Shown in pieces: positions 16,120 to 23,831 of a DNA stretch of 48,512 bases. Below the pieces are notes generated by a model. It had not been told where the DNA came from, searched no databases, and saw nothing but the letters and a program-made list of their open reading frames with translations. The stretch lies in assembly GCA_040382055.1 (NCBI GenBank), contig JBEIGE010000021.1:1-48512 (forward strand), read 5' to 3'. The stretch's first letter is position 1. Every line of letters starts with the position of its first letter. The stretch comes from JBEIGE01 sp040382055. Its GTDB lineage: Bacteria; Pseudomonadota; Gammaproteobacteria; Burkholderiales; Burkholderiaceae_C. The translations under genes were made by a program, and so were the position numbers.

Positions 16120-17415
16120 CTACGCGTAAATCTCAGCTTCGGGATCTGTCGCCTCAAGCTCGTAACTGGCCGCCAGCATTGCCAGACGACCAATCACGCC
16201 ATACATATAGAAGCGGTTAGGCGCACTGGCGCCAGGCTTCATACCGGGCTGAGGTAAGTGCGTACTCTCGGCAAATGCCAGAGGCACAAAGCTGGAGCCG
16301 GGCGCATTCAGGTTTTCATCGACACCCCGCTCGGCATGCACCCGGTAAAAACCGCCCACCACATAACGGTCCATCATGTAGACCACCGGTTCGGCTACGG
16401 CATCATTCATGCGCTCGTTGGTCATTACGCCTTCCTGAATGATCACCTCGCTGACCTCCTGCCCGTCCTTGATGGTGCTCATTTTGTTGCGGGTTTTGCG
16501 GTTGAGCACATCCAGATCCTTTACATCACGCACGGTCATGATGCCCATGCCATACGTGCCGTTGTCGGCTTTGACCACAACAAACGGCTTTTCCTTGATG
16601 CCATATTCCTTGTACTTGCGGCGAATCTTGCCCAATAGCGCATCTACGTTGCTGGTCAGACAATCCATGCCCAGTCTTTCAGCAAAATTGACCTCGCCAC
16701 ACTTGCTGAACATCGGGTTAATCAGCCAGGGGTCAATGCCAAGCAACTTGCCGAAGCGCTTGCTCACTTCCTCATAGTTCTGAAAGTGCGTGCTCTTGCG
16801 GCGTGTCGACCATCCCGCGTGCAACGGAGGCAACAGGTATTGCTCGTTGAGATCTTCCAGAATGCCGGGGACGCCTGCACTGAGGTCGTTATTCAGGAGA
16901 ATGGTGCAAGGGTCAAAGTCTTTGAGGCCCAGGCGACGCTTGCTTCGGATAACCGGCTCCAGCGTTACCGACTCGCCGTTGGTGAGGTCGATCGTGGTGG
17001 CCTTCTTGATCTCGGGATTGATAGAGCCGACGCGCACATTGAGGCCGGCCATGTGAAAAATACGGCATAACTGGGCCACGTTGGAGAGGTAAAAGGTATT
17101 GCGGGTGTGGTTTTCAGGAATCACCAGCAGGTTGCGGGCTTCAGGGCAGATCTTCTCGATGGCGGCCATCGCTGCCTGCACGGCCAGCGGCAGCATCTCG
17201 GGCGTCAGGTTGTTCCAGCCACCCGGGTAAAGATTGGTGTCTACGGGGGCAAGCTTGAAACCCGCGTTGCGCACATCCACCGAACTGTAAAACGGTGGTG
17301 TGTGCTCCATCCACTCCAGGCGGAACCAGCGCTCAATGGCAGGCATGGAGTCGAGCACCCGCTGCTCAAGTTCGTTGATGGGGCCCGTTAGGGCGGTGAT
17401 GAGATGTGGAACCAT
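16120..17415 (-). CDS. gshA: Glutamate-cysteine ligase, T. ferrooxidans type
   Basis: First and rate-limiting enzyme of glutathione synthesis, joining glutamate and cysteine with ATP. The 431 residues do not resemble E. coli GshA. They match the separate family known from Acidithiobacillus and many betaproteobacteria, recognised from stretches such as APVDTNLYPGGWNNL (about residues 56-70), VIPENHTRNTFYLSN (about 98-112) and VVVKADNGTYGMGIM (about 277-291), the last an ATP-grasp-like loop. It is the first of gshA-kup-gshB; proA lies 64 bp upstream on the same strand. Confidence 0.92.
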   Translation of the reverse strand: MVPHLITALTGPINELEQRVLDSMPAIERWFRLEWMEHTPPFYSSVDVRNAGFKLAPVDTNLYPGGWNNLTPEMLPLAVQAAMAAIEKICPEARNLLVIPENHTRNTFYLSNVAQLCRIFHMAGLNVRVGSINPEIKKATTIDLTNGESVTLEPVIRSKRRLGLKDFDPCTILLNNDLSAGVPGILEDLNEQYLLPPLHAGWSTRRKSTHFQNYEEVSKRFGKLLGIDPWLINPMFSKCGEVNFAERLGMDCLTSNVDALLGKIRRKYKEYGIKEKPFVVVKADNGTYGMGIMTVRDVKDLDVLNRKTRNKMSTIKDGQEVSEVIIQEGVMTNERMNDAVAEPVVYMMDRYVVGGFYRVHAERGVDENLNAPGSSFVPLAFAESTHLPQPGMKPGASAPNRFYMYGVIGRLAMLAASYELEATDPEAEIYA

Positions 17416-17479
17416 ACAGGCCCTCGTAAGAAAACGGGTTTAAATGAGGCTGATTAAGGATTAGCGACTGCACCAAGGC

Positions 17480-18802
17480 TTACAGGCGCACCTCGCCATC
17501 GCCCAGAACTATGTACTTGAGGGAAGTCAGCCCTTCAATGCCAACCGGGCCGCGCGCGTGAAACTTGTCGGTGCTGATGCCTATTTCAGCCCCCAGCCCA
17601 TATTCAAACCCGTCGGCAAAGCGGGTGCTGGTGTTGACCATAACGCTGGCAGAGTCCACCTCGCGCAGAAACGTCTGCGCATGCATGTGGTCACGCGTGA
17701 GGATGGCGTCGGTGTGATGGCTGCCGTAATGATTGATGTGCGCTATGGCTTCCTGCAAGCCGGCCACCACTTTGATGCTGATGATTGGTGCCAGATACTC
17801 TTCGAACCAATCTGTATCCTGAGCCAGAACCAATTTTGCTACGATATTCGCAGCATCAGAGTTAGCTGATACGGGGGTTTCTGGCGAATTTGCTTGCAGA
17901 ATCGCCAGAGCTTCGGCATCACAGCGCATCTCTACTCCCTTGGCGGCATAAACGGCCGCAATACGGGGCAAAAAAGCGGGGGCAATGCTGTGAGCAACCA
18001 ATAAGCTTTCCATGGCATTGCAGGGACTGTATTTGCTGGTCTTGGCGTTGTCTGCCACTTTGACCGCCATGTCCAGATCACAAGGGTCGTCCACGTAGAT
18101 GTGGCAGTTTCCATCCAGGTGTTTGATGACAGGCACCTTGGCATCCCGGCTGATGCGTTCGATCAGGCTCTTGCCGCCACGGGGAATGATGACGTCAACA
18201 TACTGGGGCATGGCAATGAGTTGGCCTACGGCCTCACGATCAGTGGTTTGCACCAGCTGCACCGCATCTGCCGGCAGCCCCGCATCAACCAGCGCTTGGC
18301 CTACCAGCACAGCAAGCGCCTTGTTCGACTCAATCGCTTCGGAACCGCCCCTCAAAATACATGCGTTGCCGCTTTTAATCGCTAGGCTGGCTGCCTCAAT
18401 CGTGACGTTGGGCCGGCTTTCAAAAATCATACCGAAAACGCCGATCGGAACGCGCATCTGGCCCACGTGAATGCCACTGGGCTGCTGGTTCATGCGGGTG
18501 ATTTCGCCAATGATGTCAGGCATGGCGGCCAATTGTTCGCAACCCAGCGCGCAGGTCTCGATGACTTTGGCAGTGAGTTTGAGTCTGTCCACCAGGGGTT
18601 CGGCCAAGCCAGCAGCTTTAGCGCGGCTGATATCTTGGGCGTTTTGCACCTCCAGCATGGGCCGGTTGGTGCGCAATAACTCGGCCAAACGCCTGAGCGC
18701 TATGTTTTTTGAAGCTGAAGAAGCTTTCGCCATAAGGGCAGAAGCAACTTTTGCTTGCAAACCCAAGGTGTGCACGGCTTCGGCGATGTTCAACGCGTTC
18801 AT
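17480..18802 (-). CDS. proA: Gamma-glutamyl phosphate reductase
   Basis: NADPH-dependent reductase making glutamate-5-semialdehyde, second step of proline synthesis. It belongs to the aldehyde dehydrogenase superfamily; the catalytic Cys lies near residue 260 in KYSPCNAMESLL. Other family stretches are GVFGMIFESRPNVTIEAASL (about residues 122-141) and SRFADGFEYGLGAEIGIST-like sequence near residue 395. The 440 residues are normal. Its usual betaproteobacterial neighbour holA is about 3.3 kb away across an opposite-strand ABC cassette. No proB is seen in the window. Confidence 0.96.
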   Translation of the reverse strand: MNALNIAEAVHTLGLQAKVASALMAKASSASKNIALRRLAELLRTNRPMLEVQNAQDISRAKAAGLAEPLVDRLKLTAKVIETCALGCEQLAAMPDIIGEITRMNQQPSGIHVGQMRVPIGVFGMIFESRPNVTIEAASLAIKSGNACILRGGSEAIESNKALAVLVGQALVDAGLPADAVQLVQTTDREAVGQLIAMPQYVDVIIPRGGKSLIERISRDAKVPVIKHLDGNCHIYVDDPCDLDMAVKVADNAKTSKYSPCNAMESLLVAHSIAPAFLPRIAAVYAAKGVEMRCDAEALAILQANSPETPVSANSDAANIVAKLVLAQDTDWFEEYLAPIISIKVVAGLQEAIAHINHYGSHHTDAILTRDHMHAQTFLREVDSASVMVNTSTRFADGFEYGLGAEIGISTDKFHARGPVGIEGLTSLKYIVLGDGEVRL

Positions 18803-18917
18803 GTGCGGTATTTTCTCACATTGCGGCTATGCCCTAGGGTTTAACTGAGGGTATGCCATAAGAGCCAGGCATTGAATTTGCTTTAGGATATTGCTTATTC
18901 ATTTCCTGGAGATCCCC

Positions 18918-19955
18918 ATGCTAAAGCGCACCTTTTTGGGCACCGCCCTTGCCACCTTGTTTTCCTTGACGATGGGCAGCGCCCAAGCTCAGGTCACTCC
19001 CATCAAATTCCAGCTGGATTGGCGCTTCGAAGGCCCAGCAGCTTTGTTCCTGTCTCCTGCCGCCAAGGGTTACTTCAAGGATGCCAAGCTCGACGTCACC
19101 ATTGATGCCGGCAACGGTTCGGGCGGAACCGTCACACGTGTGGCCTCAGGAGCGTATGACATGGGTTTTGCCGATTTGGCCGCTCTCATGGAGTTTCACG
19201 CCAATAACCCGGACGCACCCAACAAGCCTGTGGCAGTGATGATGGTCTACAACAATACCCCTGCGGCGGTCATGGCTCTCAAAAAGTCGGGGATCAAAAC
19301 CCCGGCCGACCTGAGCGGTAAAAAACTTGGCGCCCCCGTTTTTGATGCAGGACGACGCGCTTTCCCGATTTTCCAGAAAGCCAACAACGTGACCAACGTA
19401 GCCTGGACCGCCATGGATCCGCCTCTGCGCGAAACCATGCTGGTTCGTGGGGATATTGACGCCATCACCGGCTTTTCATTCACCTCGGTACTTAACCTAG
19501 AAGCGCGGGGCGTTAAGGCCGAAGATGTGGTTGTCATGGCCTATCCTGACTTCGGAGTGAAGCTGTATGGCAACGTGATCATCGCCTCCCCCAAGCTCAT
19601 TAAGGAAAATCCTGCTGCCATCAAGGCTTTCCTGTCCGCCTTTGCCAGAGGCGCCAAAGACGTCATGGCCAAGCCTGATGTGGCCATTGAATATGTCAAA
19701 CAGCGTGACGGCATTATCAACGTTGAACTGGAAACACGACGCCTGAAAATGGCAATTGATGCGGTGATAGCCAGCCCGGACGCCCGCGCAGAAGGTTTTG
19801 GCCAGATCAATGGGCCCCGCCTGTCGCTCATGTCCAGCCAGGTGTCAGACGCCTTTAACACCAAGACCCGCGTCAACCCGGACGCCATCTGGAACGGCTC
19901 CTTCTTGCCCACTACCAAAGAACTTGACGTACTGCCACCGGTGGCCAAGAAATAA
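18918..19955 (+). CDS. NMT1/ThiY-like ABC transporter substrate-binding protein
   Basis: Periplasmic binding protein of an ABC importer. A signal peptide occupies residues 1-25 (MLKRTFLGTALATLF..., ending SAQAQ). The mature part has the NMT1/THI5-like fold: FQLDWRFEGPAALFLSPAAKGYF, then DAGNGSGGTVTRVASGAYDMGF, then NNTPAAVMALKKSGIKTPADLSGKKLG. The chosen ATG at 18918 (345 residues) follows a GGAG site; an upstream in-frame start would spoil the signal peptide. Ligands of this family include thiamine precursors, pyrimidines, nitrate and sulfonates; the downstream deaminase suggests a nucleobase-like ligand. Confidence 0.88.
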   Translation: MLKRTFLGTALATLFSLTMGSAQAQVTPIKFQLDWRFEGPAALFLSPAAKGYFKDAKLDVTIDAGNGSGGTVTRVASGAYDMGFADLAALMEFHANNPDAPNKPVAVMMVYNNTPAAVMALKKSGIKTPADLSGKKLGAPVFDAGRRAFPIFQKANNVTNVAWTAMDPPLRETMLVRGDIDAITGFSFTSVLNLEARGVKAEDVVVMAYPDFGVKLYGNVIIASPKLIKENPAAIKAFLSAFARGAKDVMAKPDVAIEYVKQRDGIINVELETRRLKMAIDAVIASPDARAEGFGQINGPRLSLMSSQVSDAFNTKTRVNPDAIWNGSFLPTTKELDVLPPVAKK

Positions 19956-19971
19956 TTTTTGCTCGTATCAA

Positions 19972-20817
19972 ATGACCACCTCCTCCCACTTTGTTGATTT
20001 TCAGGATGTCTGGCTAGCCTACAACGAAGAGTTGTTGGCGAAGGGTCACTTTGCTGTTGAGGCCATTGACCTGAAAGTGGGCGAGGGTGAGTTCATTGCG
20101 ATCGTTGGTCCCTCCGGGTGCGGCAAATCCACCTTCATGAAGCTCACTACCGGCCTGAAAATGCCTTCCAGAGGGAAAATCCTGATCGATGGCCAACCGG
20201 TTACCGGCCCGCTGAAAATATCGGGCATGGCTTTTCAGGCCTCTTCCCTATTACCTTGGCGAACGACGCTGGACAACGTGCTGCTACCTCTTGAAATTGT
20301 CGAGCCCTACCGTAGCAACTTCAAAGCCAAACGCAAAGAGTATGCCGAACGTGCCAGCCACCTGCTGCAAACCGTTGGGCTTGGTGGCTATGAAAACAAG
20401 TTCCCCTGGCAGTTGTCAGGTGGCATGCAGCAGCGCGCCAGTATTTGCCGGGCACTGATTCACGAGCCCAAAATGCTTTTGCTGGATGAGCCGTTTGGCG
20501 CGCTGGATGCCTTTACCCGGGAAGAATTGTGGTGCATTCTGCGCGACCTTCATGCTGCCCAGAAGTTCAACGTCATTCTGGTCACACACGATCTTCGTGA
20601 ATCTGTGTTTCTGGCAGACACGGTTTACGTCATGAGCAAGAGTCCAGGCCGTTTTGTGGTCAAGCGCAATATTGACCTGCCCCGCCCGCGCGACCTGGAA
20701 GTGACCTACACCAAGGAATTCACCGACATCGTCCATGAGTTGCGCGGCCACATCGGCGCGATGCGCAAAACAACTCCTGCTGAACCGAAAAATGCCGGTG
20801 CAGCAATCGTCCAGTAA
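19972..20817 (+). CDS. ABC transporter ATP-binding protein (TauB/SsuB type)
   Basis: Cytoplasmic ATPase driving the importer. It shows Walker A GPSGCGKST (about residues 45-53), Q-loop MAFQASSLLPWR (about 86-97), signature LSGGMQQR (about 145-152), Walker B MLLLDEPFGALD (about 164-175) and switch His in VTHD. Length 281 is typical for the nitrate/sulfonate/pyrimidine group. The start is ATG at 19972, 16 bp after the binding-protein stop; a longer in-frame reading upstream overlaps the preceding gene and lacks family similarity. Confidence 0.93.
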   Translation: MTTSSHFVDFQDVWLAYNEELLAKGHFAVEAIDLKVGEGEFIAIVGPSGCGKSTFMKLTTGLKMPSRGKILIDGQPVTGPLKISGMAFQASSLLPWRTTLDNVLLPLEIVEPYRSNFKAKRKEYAERASHLLQTVGLGGYENKFPWQLSGGMQQRASICRALIHEPKMLLLDEPFGALDAFTREELWCILRDLHAAQKFNVILVTHDLRESVFLADTVYVMSKSPGRFVVKRNIDLPRPRDLEVTYTKEFTDIVHELRGHIGAMRKTTPAEPKNAGAAIVQ

Positions 20818-20834
20818 GCCCGCTTGAGATTCCC

Positions 20835-21602
20835 ATGAACAAAAAACAACTTGAGACGTGGTCCCCCTGGATTTTGCTGGTGGTGGTGATTGCCTTTTGG
20901 CAAATCATTTGCTCTGTCTTTGAGGTCTCGGAATTCATCTTCCCCAGCCCCTGGCGTATCTGGACTCAGACGGTCGAATACAAATCGCTCATCGCAGGCC
21001 ATGCGTGGCGGACCTACTGGGTGACCATGGCTGGTTTTGGCTTGGCTATCGTCGTTGGTGTTTTGCTGGGCTTTGTAGTTGGCAGTTCACGTCTCGCTTA
21101 CGCAGCAGTCTACCCGCTGATGACAGCATTTAATGCACTGCCTAAAGCAGCCTTTGTGCCGATTCTGGTCGTTTGGTTCGGTATTGGCGTGGGCCCGGCC
21201 GTCCTGACCGCGTTTCTGATCAGCTTTTTCCCGATCATGGTCAACATTGCCACCGGTCTGGCAACTCTTGAGCCCGAGCTTGAAGACGTGTTGCGGGTGC
21301 TGGGTGCCAAGCGCTGGGATGTACTGGTCAAGGTGGGGCTGCCGCGCTCCATGCCCTATTTTTACGGCTCCCTCAAAGTCGCCATTACTCTTGCCTTTGT
21401 CGGCACCACGGTATCCGAGATGACTGCTGCTAATGAGGGCATCGGCTACCTGCTGATTTCTGCCGGTTCTGCCATGCAAATGGGTCTGGCCTTTTCCGGG
21501 CTGGTCGTGGTGGGAGCCATGGCCATGGCGATGTATGAGTTGTTCAGCTACATCGAGAAGCACACTACTGCATGGGCTCACCGCGGCTCACAGGGTGAAT
21601 GA
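20835..21602 (+). CDS. ABC transporter permease (TauC/SsuC type)
   Basis: Membrane subunit of the importer, 255 residues with about six hydrophobic segments. The cytoplasmic EAA loop that contacts the ATPase is present at about residues 145-165 (LEDVLRVLGAKRWDVLVKVGLP). N-terminal residues 8-25 form the first membrane helix. It follows the ATPase gene by 17 bp, and its stop overlaps the start of the deaminase gene by 8 bp. Confidence 0.93.
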   Translation: MNKKQLETWSPWILLVVVIAFWQIICSVFEVSEFIFPSPWRIWTQTVEYKSLIAGHAWRTYWVTMAGFGLAIVVGVLLGFVVGSSRLAYAAVYPLMTAFNALPKAAFVPILVVWFGIGVGPAVLTAFLISFFPIMVNIATGLATLEPELEDVLRVLGAKRWDVLVKVGLPRSMPYFYGSLKVAITLAFVGTTVSEMTAANEGIGYLLISAGSAMQMGLAFSGLVVVGAMAMAMYELFSYIEKHTTAWAHRGSQGE

Positions 21603-22125
21603 CAAGTTGGCCATTGATTGCATCTGCACCCTGACTACCGAGCAGGTGGTTAAACACCTGCTTCGCGCGGATGCTGTCGCAAAGCGGGCCATGTCGATGG
21701 GACGCCACCCCTTTGGGGCCCTGATGCTTGCACCGGACGGCGAGACAGTGCTGGCAGAGCAAGGCAATATCGACACCGTGAATCACGCCGAATCTACCCT
21801 TGCAAGAACGGTTGCCCTTAGCTATCCGACTGAGTACCTGGCGCAATGTACATTGGTGACCACCTTCGAGCCTTGTGCCATGTGTGCCGGAACCATCTAC
21901 TGGGCCGGTATCGGTCGAGTGGTTTACGGCGCTGATGAAACTGACCTATTGGCTCTGACCGGGAACCACCCTGAAAATCCCACCCTCAACCTACCCTGCC
22001 GCGAGGTGTTTGCTCGGGGGCAAAGGCAGGTAGAGGTTTTGGGGCCAGTGCCCGAAGTTAAAGGCAAACTCATGCAAACGCACCGGGGATTCTGGGAAAA
22101 CCGGACTTCTGGAGACCAGCCCTAG
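21595..22125 (+). CDS. Zinc-dependent nucleobase/nucleoside deaminase
   Basis: Cytidine/deoxycytidylate deaminase-superfamily enzyme (COG0590-like). The zinc and proton-shuttle residues are His64 and Glu66 in NHAE, and Cys94 and Cys97 in EPCAMC, followed by AGTIYWAGIGRVVYG. Length 176 and a C-terminus ending in GFWE fit the guanine/cytosine deaminase-like branch better than TadA, which acts on tRNA, but I cannot separate them firmly. The start is GTG at 21595, overlapping the permease gene by 8 bp. The coupling implies that the imported compound is the substrate. Confidence 0.82.
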   Translation: MNDKLAIDCICTLTTEQVVKHLLRADAVAKRAMSMGRHPFGALMLAPDGETVLAEQGNIDTVNHAESTLARTVALSYPTEYLAQCTLVTTFEPCAMCAGTIYWAGIGRVVYGADETDLLALTGNHPENPTLNLPCREVFARGQRQVEVLGPVPEVKGKLMQTHRGFWENRTSGDQP

Positions 22126-22133
22126 GTGCGGGG

Positions 22134-23216
22134 CTAAGTTCGCTTCGGGTTGGCCATACAGGCCTGACACAGCTCGTGTGCCAGGCGGTGCAAGGCCTGC
22201 CACCCGTTGGCGGGCCATTCGGCTGAATGCAGGCCTTTCACAATACCATCAACCAACTGTGCGGAATGCAGCAAGTTGCTCAAGGTGAGCTCGGAGAGCC
22301 GAGGCAGAACACGCTCGAACAGACGCTCGCGCAGACCCCAAATTCGCTGCTCTTTGAGGGCCATCGGGAGGGGTCGCCCCTGGCGCAAGGCATCCTTGAC
22401 ACGTTTTAAGGCCCGGATGTCTTCACTCAGGGTGTAATGCACCAACACCTCAGCTTCACCCTCGGACTGCAGCCCGTCGAGCATGCGCTGCACACGCTGC
22501 ATCTGACCGGCCAGCACCGCTTCAGACAGTCTGAACACATCGTAGCGAGCGACATTAAGGACTGCACTTTCCACCTGCTCAAATCCCAAAACCGCCGAAT
22601 CCGGTATGGCATCAACCGGATACAACAGCGCCAATTTCTGGATTTCCTGATGGGCTGCGAGCAGATTACCTTCTACCCGGTCAGCAAAGAATTGCAAGGT
22701 ACGTTGTCCTTCATCCCCTTGAGCAACACGTTGGCCCTGGAGTGCAAGGCGCTGGGCAATCCACTGCGGCAATACCGTACGCTCGATCGGATCAAACTGT
22801 AGCGTTACCCCCGAATTTTCCAAGGCACCAAACCAGGCGGTGGAACGGGTCAGCTTGTCGAGCCGCGGCAACAAGACAAGCGTCAGTGTGGTGTCGTTGT
22901 CTCGCGACTGCTCCGCCATTTGTTGCAAAGCCGCGCTCCCTTCTTTGCCTGGCTTGCCCGAAGGAATTCGAACCTCTACGATCTGCTTGTCTGCAAACAA
23001 ACTCAGTGATCCTCCGCTGGCCAGCACCTCGCTCCAGTCGAAACGAGCGCCAGCCACTGTATGTGAAGTACGCTCGGTAAAGCCCTGCCGGCGGGCCTCG
23101 GATCGGATGGCATCAGCTGCTTCGTTAACCAGGAGTGGCTCGTCTCCATGCAAGGCATACAAGCTCTTCAAACCCTTTTTCAGATGGACGGTGAGCTGTT
23201 GAGGAGCGAGTTGCAT
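22134..23216 (-). CDS. holA: DNA polymerase III subunit delta
   Basis: Subunit of the clamp-loader complex that opens the beta clamp at primer-template junctions. Recognised from the N-terminus (LTVHLKKGLKSLYALHGDEPLLVNEAADAI), the stretch QIVEVRIPSGKPGKEG, and the family region around residue 175 (FFADRVEGNLLAAHQEIQKLALL). The 360 residues are normal. It is the last gene of a minus-strand run beginning at bamE, 40 bp after lptE, and ends 8 bp from the convergent deaminase gene. Confidence 0.94.
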   Translation of the reverse strand: MQLAPQQLTVHLKKGLKSLYALHGDEPLLVNEAADAIRSEARRQGFTERTSHTVAGARFDWSEVLASGGSLSLFADKQIVEVRIPSGKPGKEGSAALQQMAEQSRDNDTTLTLVLLPRLDKLTRSTAWFGALENSGVTLQFDPIERTVLPQWIAQRLALQGQRVAQGDEGQRTLQFFADRVEGNLLAAHQEIQKLALLYPVDAIPDSAVLGFEQVESAVLNVARYDVFRLSEAVLAGQMQRVQRMLDGLQSEGEAEVLVHYTLSEDIRALKRVKDALRQGRPLPMALKEQRIWGLRERLFERVLPRLSELTLSNLLHSAQLVDGIVKGLHSAEWPANGWQALHRLAHELCQACMANPKRT

Positions 23217-23256
23217 CTAAATCTCTGTGGACTTTGGCAAATTTCACTCAGGGGGT

Positions 23257-23829
23257 TCAAAGTTCTTTCACTGCAGCCAGACGGCGCAGGATTTGCTGAA
23301 CCAAGTCGGTCTGCATATTCCGGTAAAGTTGCGCTTCTTCAGCCTCTTTGGCCAATACCGCCGCCTCGTTAAAGCTGATATCACGTTGCTGCACCAGCTC
23401 GGTGGGTTCAATCAGTTCCCGGCCCTTTACTGTGCGCAGCCTGAAGCGCAAAATAATACGCAACTGAAATTCGCGCACCTGACCGGCCGCACTGATTCCA
23501 ACCACGGTTTTAGTACGCTGCTCCTGCAAAATGTCCAGAATCACATCAGCAGTTTGTTGACGGGCAGCATCGGTAATCAGTTGTACGTTACCCAACGCTG
23601 CCAAGTTTCTCCGCAATTCAATGCCGAATAGCGAAGTTTCTGGAACACCAACGTAGAGCGTCTTAAAGGCAAACTGTGGAGGTTGGCGCAGTGCAAAACC
23701 GCAGGCGGAAAGATTACAAGTCACCACACTACTGAAAACAACCAGAACCGGGCTGATCGTGACTCGCCCGAAAAGACGGCGTGACAGCGCTGGAGTCGCA
23801 GCCGCTTGAGTTGCGTACAAAGGCTCCAT
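23257..23829 (-). CDS. lptE: LPS-assembly lipoprotein LptE
   Basis: Outer-membrane lipoprotein that plugs the LptD barrel during lipopolysaccharide insertion. Signal peptide with lipobox LSAC at residues 40-43, so Cys43 would be lipidated, followed by GFALRQPPQFAFKTLYVG, a typical LptE start of the mature protein. ATG at 23829 gives 190 residues and lies 2 bp after the leuS stop; an in-frame TTG two codons earlier overlaps that stop and is less likely. The signal region is unusually long (about 42 residues), so a start further inside is possible. Confidence 0.9.
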   Translation of the reverse strand: MEPLYATQAAATPALSRRLFGRVTISPVLVVFSSVVTCNLSACGFALRQPPQFAFKTLYVGVPETSLFGIELRRNLAALGNVQLITDAARQQTADVILDILQEQRTKTVVGISAAGQVREFQLRIILRFRLRTVKGRELIEPTELVQQRDISFNEAAVLAKEAEEAQLYRNMQTDLVQQILRRLAAVKEL

Positions 23830-23831
23830 GG

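Noticed and set aside
18803..18917. TPP riboswitch before the NMT1/ThiY-like ABC operon
   Set aside because: A CTGAGG is present, but the other conserved TPP elements are missing and the leader is too short.
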